Shown piece by piece: positions 52,561 through 63,475 of a DNA stretch of 64,000 bases. The stretch spans positions 5,703,924 through 5,767,923 of the forward strand of contig RPFO01000027.1 in NCBI GenBank assembly GCA_009746045.1. Reading direction: 5' to 3'. Source of the DNA: Mesostigma viride (taxonomy: Eukaryota; Streptophyta; Mesostigmatophyceae; Mesostigmatales; Mesostigmataceae). The notes under the pieces are model-generated. The model was not told where the DNA came from. It worked only from the letters and a program-made list of their open reading frames with translations, and did not search any database. The translations under genes were made by a program, and so were the position numbers. The number at the start of each line of letters is the position of its first letter. Position 1 is the first letter of the stretch.

Positions 52561-52800
52561 AAGTACTTGCGTGTCATGCGCAAAGGCATGCCATGGAGTA
52601 CTATGCTAATCTCATTAGAAAAATAATTACACAAAAGTTTAAACAAATATCGTCTGCATCATCCCCCAACCGTTAAGCACTAGATGGGGATGTAATCCTC
52701 ATCCGAGCTGTCCTCTACTGTAATGGCAGACGAGGCGGTAGTGTAGCGGCTATCATCATGATCAGGACGCGATGCAGTCACACGTGCTTTCATGACATTA
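52545..52800 (-). mobile_element. Mobile-element 3' end, inverted copy of 60.95-61.18 kb
   Basis: This is the inverted counterpart of 60950-61175. Both encode SAITVEDSSDEDYIPI. In this copy the frame stops right after it; in the other it continues. The acidic tail and shared flanks suggest the C-terminus of a transposon protein. Confidence 0.6.
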
Positions 52801-52894
52801 TTAATTAATCAAAGTATACTACAGGTAATAATTAGATATTAGCTTTGAGAACCATAAAGGACCTGCCATGTCATTAATTAATTAATTGATTGAT

Positions 52895-53530
52895 TGATTA
52901 ATCGGTATAAAACTGGCTTTTGGTTCTCAATTCTCAAATTCTCAGAGGGCGGGGGCCGAGATTAACTAAGAGGTACCTTGAAATTAAATAAGAAGCGTGC
53001 CTCTATCAAGATATACTTTCGGAGGCGTGTTTCTATTGGCGTTGATTTGTAGTATTGTACGACAACATGTCAAGGTTGACGGAAAGTACTGAAGTCGTGG
53101 TAGTGTCGCGGAGACGTTTCTAGCTGGCCAAGAGGTGTACCCTGGGTATATACCTGCAGCGATTTCGGTGATTTGAATGGTAGCTAGTGTATTGGTGGTA
53201 CTGCATGACGGTATTGGACGAGTTCCCGGTCTGGCAAGCGGATTTTGCATCTCACCGTCAGAAAAGGGATCCGGTACACTCGTGACGCAGCACGACGTTG
53301 TAAAAAGGCTCGCAGAAAAGAATCCTAGGCGACTATTTGGCGCCGCGTCGGTCTTGACGTTGTTTGCTCCGTTGGATCTGCATCTGCGGCGTTCGTGGGT
53401 TGTTTTGAAACCCGGTCAATGAGATTGTACGGACAAGTCGGGGATATAAGTGATCCTTTTTTGACACACCGGTGAAAATGTAGAAGTCCAAATGAATTAA
53501 ACGTCATCTTGAGATTTTGAGAGCTTGAGA
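52895..53530 (+). mobile_element. TIR element, second copy
   Basis: The interior matches 17250-17800. The left end has ggttctcaattctcaaattc and the right end cttgagattttgagagcttg then agaact, which are inverted copies of each other. The terminal words differ from those of the first copy. It is inserted at the 3' tail of LINE copy C. Confidence 0.65.
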
Positions 53531-54069
53531 ACTTAGTCCTCAGTGCATGGGAGGGGAACATGGGATGGAAGGGATGTTGCTAGCTATCCATTTCCTTGTG
53601 ACAGGGTTGTGGGCCGCACCACGGCCCGCGCATATAGCTATGAGTGCCATACGCGGTCACGCTAGCCCCCACAGACTTGGGGTTGGTCTCCTTCATCACT
53701 ACTTGCCATCTATCCTTGCGAACCATCTGCCTCCATATTACAGACAAACCAGGACGGGCTGCCCGGGTGTGAGCCCGTCTCGTCTAGGGTAGCACATGTC
53801 CATGCCTGGTCTAGTGGTCTATCATGGAAATTACACGGGTGGCGGGACTGTCGCGCGCGGCCTGCATGGCCGGGGCACGCCTGAGGTGCAAAGCGAACGA
53901 ATTTATTAGGGGGACGGCCAAGCCTGGCAGCCATACCTGAGCTGAAGTTGCCCCGGCGGATCCCCACACGTGCTGGGGAGCAGGTGACCGTCGATGCCGG
54001 GGGCGATGGCGGTGACGGCGGGGGCCGAGCAGGGGGCTGGGGCGCTGGCACGGCGGTATCCATGGGGGT
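53531..54069 (-). mobile_element. LINE copy C, 3' part after internal deletion
   Basis: 53531-53830 is the reverse complement of the LINE 3' region (compare 20965-21230). It is joined directly to ORF1 text at about 54060, so endonuclease and reverse transcriptase are missing from this copy. Confidence 0.75.
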
Positions 54070-55447
54070 CGCCCGGTCATTGGAGGAAGGTCCTGGCCGT
54101 TAATGCGGACGATGAAGACGCCATTAAAGAGGCGGGCATAGATGCTGCACCGTAGTTGCGAGTTGGCCTGCTTGGCTGCCCGAGCCTCGTGGACCTCCGG
54201 CTGGTTCAGGGCGGCAGCCCGGGCCTCAAGCTGCTCCGGGGTATAGTAATCGTCGATGCTCAGTTGGGTATCGTGGAGCTAGGTTCCGGCGGGCCTTCTG
54301 CACCTGCAGTTTGTCCTCCTTGCGGTGGAATTCCACCAAGACACCTGGGGGCGGTGGGGCCGCCGAGCCGTCGTGCCGTTTTGATGACAACGCTTTGGGC
54401 CACGCCGAGCTTCCCCAGGAAGGGGTCGCCCCGGAGGTAGGTGCCCAGGCGTGCATCGTTGACGGTCGAGGGGACGCCACGTACCACAATACTGCATGAG
54501 CGAATGGGTTCGTGCATAGCATCCCGTGTGGTGGCCTTGACAGCTGTTTTGATTTCGTTGATGAGCTCCGTAGGGTTCTGAAGCTTGGCGGCATAGGTGG
54601 TCTTGGCAGGAGTTATGGAGGCGGCAAGTTGTTGCTGGAGCTGGTGGAGGAGCTGCTGCTGCTGCTGCAGTCCTGCTGCAATGTGGGTGATGGCGGAGTG
54701 GATGGAGGTGTCGGCGTGTGAGGAATGGGCGTGGTGGGTGGCGAGGTGGTTGTGGACAGGGTTGAGGGCAGCGTTGAGGAGGGAGGGGAGGTGATCGAAG
54801 CAGGTATTGACGACTTGCTTGGCGGTGATGCCGATGGCGGCAGCAACAGTGGGGTCGGCTCCCAGGTCCAGAGAGGCCATGACAAAGCGCTCAAGGGCGC
54901 TGTCGGAAAGACGGGAGCACGTCCACCAGACTGCGAGGCAGAGGTCGGTGTCGTCGGGGTTGTCGTGGAGAAAGTCCAACAGGTGGGTAACCTGTTGGTT
55001 GCAGTCCCGGATCTCGCACTTTTTCTCGGCAGCCAGGTGCAGGATGGTGAGGGCGGCAGCTCGGGACAAGCGCATTATGGCGTTAAGGCCTGGCCATTTG
55101 CCAGGTAAAAATGCGGCAGCTTCCTCGGCAGAAAAGGCCTCCTCGCGGGTATCCATGGCAGGGTCGCTGTGCGGCGGAGCGGTGGAGTGGAGCGGCTGGA
55201 TGCTGACAGTGGCGTCCGGCATAGCGTACAAGGGTGTTTCCAATGACGCCATGGCTTCATCAGCGAGTTGGTGCAGGGCCGCGGACGCTTGTGATTGCTG
55301 GGATGAGTCGTATTCCGCCATATCGAGCTGAAAAACAGCGATACTTGCTGGGCAGGGCGGTGCCGGTATCTTCGGAAATATTGAGCGATAGCTGCAGAAG
55401 ATTATATCAGCGTGTTCGTCTTCAAAAGACGAGTCTAATGCAACCAA
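54070..55447 (-). CDS. LINE ORF1 protein, best-preserved copy
   Basis: A frame of up to 395 codons starts at 55447 or, more likely, at the internal ATG giving MAEYDSSQQSQASAALHQLA. Helical segments, a glutamine-rich coiled coil (QQQQQLLHQLQQQLA) and an RRM-like part follow (RSCSIVVRGVPSTV, VAQSVVIKTARRL). After a frameshift near 54280 the protein continues with SIDDYYTPEQLEARAAALNQ and CSIYARLFNGVFIVRINGQD, matching the C-terminal domain of L1-type ORF1 proteins that bind RNA. The copy is non-autonomous because no ORF2 follows. Confidence 0.65.
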
Positions 55448-55654
55448 CCCGATGAAATTTCATGTCCTGAGTCAAAAGTTATGAGCATTCTCGTATATTG
55501 CATTCCGTCACCGCATTTTCCGTGTAGGACTCCTTAGCTACAACTACAGAAATGCAACTGCGTATATAGCATTAATAAATAAAAACCAGCCATTACTCTA
55601 CTGCTTTTGTTTATTTACAGGAATCGATTCGTGTCAACGACACACGCCAGTTCG

Positions 55655-55790
55655 AAGGATGCCACTATAAATGAGCTTCACCAAATTGGGTTGAAGAAGT
55701 TATACTTCAAAGGATGCCAGTATAAATGAGCTCCACTGAAATGTACACTGGGAACATATCATAGGATGCCGGTATAAATGAGCTCCAGCT
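55655..55790 (-). repeat. Triplicated gene-end segment
   Basis: aggatgccagtataaatgag occurs at 55657, 55711 and 55763 with variants. On the minus strand each encodes a version of ELIYTGIL plus stop, the real C-terminus of the adjacent gene. Stop-codon segments are thus repeated downstream of the gene. Confidence 0.85.
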
Positions 55791-56454
55791 CAGCCTCCTC
55801 TTGCTCCTCAGGTGTAACCACAATGCCGACCCCCAAAACAGCTTCACCACTCTCCCCGGCCGCCTCACCCTCCACAACCCCACCCCCTTTGCCGCTCTCC
55901 CCGTCACTCTTTCCCGTCACGCCTTCCTCCTTGAGCGCGCCATGCTCGGGCCGGGCATGATGACCCCCTGCCGAGGAGGCATGGCTAGAGCCCTTCATAT
56001 CCTTCCCTTGGTGCGGCAAGCCATCTAGGAAATCCTCAGAGAAGTCCAAGGGGGACGCGCCGGGGAAATCAATGGTCACAAACCCGGACAGGTACGCCTC
56101 GAGCTCAACATCATCCATGTCATCGATGAAGTCTAATCCTGACAGACGCGCCCAATGGCGGTCATAGCCTTCCCTGTTGCCCTCCCCCTCGTCCCCCTCC
56201 GCGTCCCCTTCCCCCCCCTCCCCTTCTCCCTCCCCTTCCGCCTCCTCCTCTTCCCCGTGCATTCCGATCCCCGCCGCCAGTTGGTTACCCGACGTATCAT
56301 GACGCTCCATGCCCAGTTTGTCATCAATCCCCAATTTACCATCCATTCCCAATTCAACATCGCTATCCTCACCAACCCCATCAAGGCCTTTATCATCCAC
56401 AGAAGAAGAAGACGAAGAAGAAGAAGAAGAAGATGATGATGGTGATGATGATGG

Positions 56455-56485
<31 letters not shown>

Positions 56486-57300
56486 GTCATCGCCTTGTCA
56501 CGAGACGTCGCATCGCCCACCCTATGCCTCTCAGCAGCACCGCGACGGGCTTTATGGGCATCCTTTGCAGGGCCGTCAAGGTCATACGCCTCCCGAGTCC
56601 CGTTGTTATGCCTGCGATGGTGCCGCGCGTGCCGGTGCGAGGGAGGCTTGCTAGTGCCATTTCCATTACCCGAATAGTTACCGCCAATCGGATAAGTACC
56701 GTTGGCCACCGGCACAGCGCGCCCCATCCCTGGCCCCCCTTCCCCGCCACCCTCCCCCCCCTCCTCCTCCTGGTAGTCCAGCAGCAGCTCTGCCGAGCCC
56801 TCGCTATCTTTATCCTCGTGCATGAGCAGGGTTGCCGAGAGAAGGGCGACCACATGGTCTTTCTCGTCATCCTCCCTCGTACTCCCATCGATCCCCAGCG
56901 TGGCACTGCCCACGCTCCCATGTCCCTGGCCGCCCATCAAGGCCTTCTCGTTCTCCGCGACGTCAGCAGCATCGTCAACTTGATCCTCGACGAGGCCGTG
57001 GGCTAGCAGTGTTGTGGCCTTGGTGAGTAAACGGGCGTGCTCGATCGACGCGAGTTTTTCACGGTGCCGTTGGGCCGCCGCCTCGCGGGAACGCTCCACG
57101 TGCTCCGAGAGGGTCTGCTGGACGCCGCGCGACCCGCGCGCGAGCGCCGTGGCGAACGCGTGGGAGGCGCGCGTCTCGAGCGGCTTGTCCGGGTCGGGCC
57201 CGTCGGCGAAGAGGGACGCGGGCTTGGTCAGGCGAGGGAGGTCGAGGTAGAGCAAGGAAAGAAGAGCGAGGGTCGTCAATGTTCGAGGCGACAGCTTCAT
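55759..57300 (-). CDS. Acidic secreted or single-pass membrane protein, unknown function
   Basis: A single exon of 513 codons runs from the ATG at 57300, with an in-frame ATG at 57342 as alternative. I prefer 57300 because MKLSPRTLTTLALLSLLYLD is an immediate signal peptide or anchor. An Arg/Glu-rich helical stretch follows, then low-complexity acidic and glycine segments, a histidine-rich HRHARHHRRHNNG block and a serine run coded by TCA repeats. A more ordered segment has LSGLDFIDDMDDVELEAYLS and TIDFPGASPLDFSEDFLDGL, and the end is acidic. The last residues come from a triplicated 3' segment. I recognise no domain. Confidence 0.6.
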
Positions 57301-57342
57301 TCCCGGAATCCAGGCCATAGATCGACTGCCTGGCGTGCCCAA

Positions 57343-58200
57343 GGCGATTTCAGTTCCCCCGATGGATGGGAGTCACCCCAATCTGTGGACTCGTCCGACT
57401 GTCGCCAGGTTGGACGCGAACGGTGCTGACGAACTTGATCATATGGGCGACCTGTTAACATATAAATATATAATGGTCACTAGCTAGGATAATCCTTCAG
57501 TAGTAGACGCCAACAATTAACCAGCACTCGCGTCAAGGAGGTTGGGCTTCACGACCAATGCTCCATTTAACACCAAATCCGGCCTGCTCCGATACGTCTT
57601 GCAAATATGCATCCGCAGGAATTCGCATGTAGACTGATCGGGAATTCTCCACGGCCAACCGAGGTCAGTGCAATACCCCTTGAAAGTCCTCGAGTCTGCT
57701 CATGCTCGTCGGAGGGCATTAGTCGTCAGAACGACGCACGGTTGTCCAGACAGGACTCTCCACCATTATGGCAAAGCAACAACCACTGGCCATCGTCTCT
57801 GTCGCCCTCCGAGTTTCATTTGCTGAGCAATTTCCACGCCATCGCGTTCGTCATCCCGTCGCGTCGTGTTATTGCATTCCACTTCACGCCCCAAGCTGGT
57901 TATAATAAGGGCTCTACCTCTCTGTGGTCTCTGCCTATCTACCTTCTTAGTTCTTGGGGGCAGAAAATAGAAATCAGAATCGAATATATTTGAACCGAAG
58001 CCCTATTCCCGAGCCTATTCCTAATTCCTAAATCCTAAATTCCTTCTGAAGGTGCCTGACGAGGTGACTCCCTTTTCCCTTTTAACTTTGGTCACACAGG
58101 TCTTCGATGTGCCTATGGATCCACTAATAATATCCCTGTCGGACCACCGGCGCGGGAATAAACTCAACTCAACTCAAGGTCTGTGAATTGGAAGATGCAA
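57343..58200. other. Intergenic with SINE-like tail
   Basis: No gene is supported between the two divergent genes. At 58140-58180, cggaccaccggcgcgggaat followed by (aactc)n resembles a retroelement 3' end with a simple tail. The rest is unrecognised. Confidence 0.35.
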
Positions 58201-58204
58201 GAAT

Positions 58205-58250
58205 CTTGAACTTCGAATCATGGTCGAGTGACCATGATTCGAAGTTCAAG
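58205..58250. repeat. Perfect 21-bp hairpin with 4-nt loop
   Basis: 58205-58225 and 58230-58250 are exact reverse complements around the loop gagt. Arms begin cttgaacttcgaatcatgg. It has no T-run like a bacterial terminator. It is a cruciform or small-RNA precursor candidate. Confidence 0.9.
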
Positions 58251-58692
58251 CGCGTGACAGTGTACCAACTTCTCTACCAAGTAGGGATAAAAGATGAAAC
58301 AATCCAGAAACTTGTTCGAGCATGAAGCAGGCATGAGATATGATAAGATATGAAATATTCCGAAAGCTCCAAAAATTAAACTCGGCATTTCAAGTGGTTT
58401 TGGCGCCAAACTGGCGACCTGTACGGGCAGGATGTGGGTGGCAAAGGGGCTCGTAGCGTGCATGCTTCTAGTGTAGCGCCAAATTGACCATCAATTTGCG
58501 GGAATTTCGTCCCAAAATGCTGCTTGCCGCAGAGTAATACCACAGCAGCGGTGTTTTTAACGCATCTGTCAACTCTGTCGGACTTGGACGTGGCTCGAGA
58601 CCTCCCATAGGCGAGAATCTATACGTGGCTGACCAAAAGGTTGCATTATTTCTGCACACTAAAGCCACGTGACTCGCAGTTCGCTCAACACC

Positions 58693-59325
58693 ATGGAGAC
58701 GTCGAGCCCGGCCCCGATGGTGAACACGGCCCAAATGAAGAACTTTGTGGGGCGACGGGTCACTACCGTGGTGCAGGTAGATACCTCTGGAGGCGGTTAT
58801 GACGGGCAGGGCGTCGCTACATGCAAAGGTCCCGATGGAGTCTCGGTCCGCGTAAAGCCGAAGCAGGGGAGCGCGTACAATACCCAGTACATCGAGGTTG
58901 TCGGCATCGTTGCGCCCGACGGCTCCCTTGAAGAAGAGAGCTTCACCTGTTTTGGCGAGCATTTCGGTAAGAACTTCCCCCTGTTCTGGGCCCGGCTGGA
59001 ACGAAGGGGAATGAAGGGGTCGCACTTGCGGAGCCTAGAACCATTTATATCTTCCGTGACTCTCCCAACGGAGGCACGCGAATGCATTATTTGGATCAAT
59101 ATATATATATAATATATTTCTCCCCATTTCCCTACCTGTTTAAAATTCGAAGCGCGTGCTGGTGGTTTGATATTTCGGTCCCTGCTGGCATGGTAGAATG
59201 ACACTCTGCCAACATGGTCGTGTTTTCCGCGCGCATGCTGCCACCTGTCATCTGCAGACATGGCCAACTACAACCAGCTGTGCCTGCTGGCCCACTCCCC
59301 CGAGTGCAAGCATCTATTCCTGTAA
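58693..59325 (+). CDS. RPA3: Replication protein A 14 kDa subunit (RPA3)
   Basis: Two exons, 58693-58966 and 59258-59325, join in phase 1 through a GT-AG intron to give 113 residues, the usual size for RPA3. RPA3 is the small OB-fold subunit of the heterotrimeric single-strand DNA-binding complex used in replication and repair. Visible landmarks are MVNTAQMKNFVGRRVTTVVQ (first OB strand), GVSVRVKPKQGSAYN and YIEVVGIVAPDGSLEEESFT. The end MANYNQLCLLAHSPECKHLFL fits the plant-type FKxLFL C-terminus. Start chosen at METSSP, since the only upstream in-frame starts are non-ATG. The intron holds the tail of a SINE-like element. Confidence 0.85.
59050..59120 (+). mobile_element. SINE-like 3' tail in the RPA3 intron
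   Basis: ccgtgactctcccaacggag, then gcacgcgaatgcatt, matches the family-2 SINE end (gtgactccccaacgggagca, then cgag) and is followed by an AT-rich (TA)n tail. It occupies much of the small RPA3 intron. Confidence 0.5.
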
Positions 59326-60840
59326 ACCCAGCCGTTGAACCGCCTCCTCCATTGGGACGCCTTTTCTGACATTTCCCAGATGTGGCGACTCCTCCAGTGG
59401 GGGGCGTTATGGCTACGCTTGCAGAACAGGCAACTTTCTTGCACTTGGAAAGAAATCTTATTCTCACTTGGAAAGAAAGCCTTCACTTGGAAGGAAAGCT
59501 TTCATTCCTTTGGGTCCGTCAGCCGCCTTCCTGCCTCTTTTCGTCATCGGCCTTCCTGCCTTATTTTTTGCCCTTCCAGCGCTTGCTCGCATCTGTGCGG
59601 GTCTGTTGGAACGGATCATCTCAACAGTGGTGGTGGTAACCGTGACCCCTCATATGGCTCACATGCATGAGTCGTGAGCGTACCGCTTCAAGTGGTGAGG
59701 CTGGCGAGGTTCACACCAACTGCGTGGTCGTATGCTTCGTGGCTGATAGCATTAGGGTACGGCTAATGTGGCTAGAGAGGCCTCCGCGGACCGCCCGGGC
59801 TCATAGCCAGGGACTGTCCGGTCGGCTTTTTGTCAGTACGGCCATTGCACGGGGGGGGACTTGCTGAAATGGCCCTCTTGCGTTATCAGTTAGACAAGCA
59901 GGCGCTTATTATGTCCAGGCGCTTAACAGCAACGTTCAGGTCGTGGGTGGCAACCCACCCACACAGACTGCCACCGCCAGCAGAATGCCAGCTCCAATAG
60001 AATGCCAGCACCGACGGGGTGCCAGCATAGCCCTGTGGTTCTGCGCCCGATAAGGGTCACTGGCCCATGGTGCCGGACACTAGTTGGTTCCAAAGACAAC
60101 AAAGAGCACACACGTCCGCAACAAAGGATCCCTGAGCTGGGCATCCGCATGGTCTGCGAGGTCTTAACATGGGCAAGGGGACATTCAAGAGTTGCTGCTA
60201 GTGTTGCTGCCTCACAGACTGCTGCTAGTGTTGCTGCCTCACAGACTGCTGCTAGTGGTGGCCGGTGATATGGGGATGGCGCAACGCATGCCGCATCGTG
60301 GCTGAGGGCCGCATTAGGGATTTGATGCAATTTTCGTCGTGGCGGCTGGCGGTCTTATGGACCCGTGGTAGTATAGAATTCATTAGTGGCCGCCCATGCT
60401 CCCCTTCTCGTATGCTTGTTCCAAGAAGAAGGCTCCTAGCGGCCACTTAGGGCGAAATGAATGAGTGAATGACTGAATGGGGATGTCGGTCTAGGCTCCC
60501 TGCGATGCTCTGGGCCTATGCTTCTATTCTACTTTTAGCTCGAGGCGTATTTTTCTCATTTCTCGTGTTCAGGATTAAATCAAAAAAGTGGTTTTTCATT
60601 AAAAATAAGTTACACAGCCATTTTAAGTCACCCAGGTAAAGCGTTCGTGCTGAAGGAGTATGTCTCATCAAAACACACCATATCTAGACATGCATATCTG
60701 TTTTCACATGGACCTCATGAAATCACATCATCCCATGGCACGCATAATTTCTGTGAATACATGTGCTGGGGTTTCTGCTCCAGTTCAGACTCATGAGACT
60801 CGCTATCGCTGTCCACCCGAATAGGGCGTTGCTGCTGCTA
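59326..60840. other. No gene supported
   Basis: This is 3' flank of RPA3. A 24-bp repeat (gctgctagtgttgctgcctc, then acaga) lies at 60192-60255 in three copies. Short open frames carry no recognisable domain. Confidence 0.4.
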
Positions 60841-60939
60841 GCTCCTTGTTATTGCGGTCGTGTACCACTTTCTCAATAGGGAGTCATCATCCAAGTATAA
60901 TTTTTGCGCGGAGGGCGTCGCACCTCATCGAGGATGGCG

Positions 60940-61185
60940 TCCATGACTATAACAGCGCTCGCTCTGTGGCTACACTACCGCCGGCGTCTGCCATTACAGT
61001 AGAGGACAGCTCGGATGAGGATTATATCCCCATCGATCTAGTGCTCAATGGTTGGGGAATGACACAGACGATATTTGTTTAAAATTTTGTGTAATTATTT
61101 TTTCTAATGAGATTAGCATAGTACTACGTGGCACGCCTTTGCGCATGACACGCAAGTACTTACTTACTTATGGCACGTGCAATCA
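60940..61185 (+). mobile_element. Mobile-element 3' end with conserved acidic C-terminus
   Basis: A frame ending at 61082 encodes SAITVEDSSDEDYIPI followed by DLVLNGWGMTQTIFV. The nucleotide sequence to about 61175, including acacgcaagtacttacttac, is repeated in inverse orientation at 52.55-52.78 kb. Confidence 0.6.
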
Positions 61186-61239
61186 CATGCAGTGAGTGGT
61201 GACCCAACTTTGGCGCTACCATGATCCTTCCTCCATGTC

Positions 61240-62515
61240 GAAGTTCTTGACGATGACGTTGAGGCTGCGCTTGGCGAGCTCGGCCTCCTCGCGGAGGTGA
61301 AGCGTCTGCCCGCGCTGGAGCTGGGCTGCGACGGCGGAGGTGGTGGAGGTGGTGTGTTGCTTAATTAAGCATGTCCGCCCAGGTCATGATGGGAGGAGCA
61401 TCGCCGGCCAGGCCAGCAGGGGCTGCCGTGGCTTGGCGGCAATGTCCTTCACGGCCTGGGCGGTGAGGCCTGCGGTGTTCTGCAGGACCTCGATAGCGGT
61501 GGCATTGTCCTTAAGACGCTGGTCGATGTCGCGGAGCTGGGCGGTCAGATGGAGTCGGTGGAGGCGGAGGGGGGGGGGGGGCGGGGTGGAGGCGAGGAGG
61601 GTACCGGTGGCGGTGGGGATGGTGGGGAGCTCAGCAGCCAGCGTGCCGCCCATTGCCGCCATGTATCTGTGGCAAGGGGGGTCACGTGCTGCTCGAAAGC
61701 TTCCTTAAGGAGGGAGCGGATGATGGATTCTGTCGCAACGGTGGGGGGCGGTGGTGGGGGAGCCCAGATCTCGGTAGCGGAGCGTCCGAGGAGGGAGCAT
61801 GCAGAGGGCGAAGCGTTGGAGCTTGGGGCGATTCATGCGGCCAATGCGCGTGGGAGATCCTCGACGGGGTCGGCAGGCTGGCCACCTGGCCAGCGGCCAC
61901 GGTTGTGGGAGCACATGGGTGCGAGCACAGGTCTGGATAATAAGCGAGGCGTGCGTGCCGAAAAACACGTCGTGCATGAAGGCTCCTGGGCAGCCTGCGT
62001 TTCCAGAAGCCATAGGCGCGTTGATGTCAAAGGTGATCTCGTCCCAGTGCGGCTCGGCAGGGGCGACTGCGCTTGGGCTTAGGCGAGGCAGATGGCGAGG
62101 CAAGCCCGGGGGGCTGGGCGAGCACCAGTGCGCGACTAGTAGTGTCACCGCTGCCTGCCGGACCTGATGGCGAAGCTGCAGCCGGAGCTGCAGATCGACG
62201 TATTTTCAGGGCGCATTCGCCACCTGGGCTGCGCGTTGCGTAGATGAGCGTTTGCTCGTCATATATTGCGTACGTAATAGCTTCGGATGGAGGAAGTAGC
62301 TTAGGATGTATGATAGGCCATATGCCCCCTCTCAAGGGCTATGTGCTACATATACTCCCAACGGAGTTATGTTACAATTCCATTCAATTCAATTCAATAG
62401 CTTCGGAAAATTATATCAGCATGTGCGTCGTAGAAAGACGCGTCGATTATGATATTCACGGCTAAATTCGGTGCTCAAACGTGAAAGTTATGAGCTCCGC
62501 CGTCAGCCATGGCTA
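61240..62515 (-). pseudogene. Decayed LINE ORF1, copy 3
   Basis: Minus-strand pieces in shifting frames match the other ORF1 copies: leader atggctgacggcggagctca near 62500, YDEQT near 62260, VLAQPPGLASPSASPKPKRS near 62110, WDEITFDINAPMASG with FFGTHASLI near 61990, and a coiled coil (QLRDIDQRLKDNATAIEVLQ) near 61500. Several frameshifts interrupt it. Confidence 0.55.
62336..62402 (+). mobile_element. SINE-like tail with stem-loop
   Basis: ctatgtgctacatatactcc leads into the stem-loop ctcccaacggag (62355-62366), then ttatgttac and a (TTCAA)n tail. It is related to the tail at 14.72-14.77 kb. It is inserted in the 5' part of ORF1 copy 3. Confidence 0.55.
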
Positions 62516-63229
62516 CCTCGTGGCTCGTGGCTCGTGGATCAGCGGGTTGAGCCTCTACTGATGCAAAGGCAACGCTGAATTAACAAGGAAATCAAGACCG
62601 GCATAGGCGCTCAAACTTCTAATTAGACGGCCGGCTGAAAAAGATTTCTGGATGAAAATGACGGACAGTAAAACCGTGGCAGATTCCTACTAAAACATGG
62701 CAGATTATAAAACCAATGTCGCGTTTGAGATTATAAACCAATGTCGTCACCACCATGGGCGTTCCTTGGATAGGCTTCCCTGCATAGTCCACAACTAACC
62801 TTATGAATTTAACGGTACGTTGACACTGTCCTCAGCTTTCTTTCATGTCATCGCGCTCTTTTTGATCACGTCGGACAGATTCACCCGCTAGACAGACTTT
62901 GTGCTTATATATTCAACCAGGACTGTGGGAAACTTTGCGAACTGAAGACGTGTTAGAATCCCTGAATGCCTCTGTGGCCCTGTCGATCGCCATCGCCCCG
63001 CAGTCCCGCACCTGCCAACCACCGCCAGTGGCTTTCCTTACGTGGTGCCTGTGCTCTCGTGCCGTCTTGCCTTCGTCCATCATCCAGCTGTTATGAAAGA
63101 CGCGACGCGCATTCGGCCGGATTCGCTGTCGCCTTTGGATCGACCAAAGGACATGCACTTAGAATTAACTCTAGTAGACTTACGAAGCAAAGTTGAAATA
63201 GTTTCTCGTACAGCAAAACGTCCCAGGAC
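62516..63229. other. No gene supported
   Basis: Mixed sequence with an imperfect duplication near 62660-62750 (ggcagattcctactaaaaca and ggcagattataaaacc; ccaatgtcg twice). I see no domain-bearing frame. Confidence 0.4.
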
Positions 63230-63350
63230 CGTAACTCGAGCTACGACACCAATTAATTTTCAACGACTTCGGTACTACTTTCCGTCGCCCTTGACACGTT
63301 GTCGTACAATACTTTATACACATTTACGCCAATATTTAATCAATTAATTA
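63230..63350 (-). mobile_element. Fragment of the TIR element
   Basis: The minus strand reads attgtacgacaacgtgtcaa, then gggcgacggaaagtag, matching 17369-17408 and 53053-53092. It is truncated by the TTAATTAA tail at 63340. Confidence 0.6.
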
Positions 63351-63475
63351 ATTAATTAAACTCGTGCTCCCGTCGGGGAGTCACGGAGCACCGAAGTGCT
63401 TCCCTGTGTGTGCACAACAGGAGAAAGGGCAGAGACCCCCAGTCTCCTTCATGCCTAAGGCATGCCACAGCTATA
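63340..63475 (-). mobile_element. SINE-like element, family 2, partial
   Basis: On the minus strand it ends gtgctccgtgactccccgac, then gggagcacgag and a tttaattaattaatt tail. The body has tggcatgcc and gtgtgcac as in the 12.0 and 16.2 kb copies. The head is lost or fused to the LINE leader. Confidence 0.6.

Noticed and set aside
57607-57993. 128-codon plus-strand frame
   Set aside because: No domain, mixed composition, and overlap with likely retroelement-derived sequence.
58205-58250. Transcription terminator
   Set aside because: A bacterial-type terminator reading is unsuitable here: the genome is nuclear and no T-run follows.
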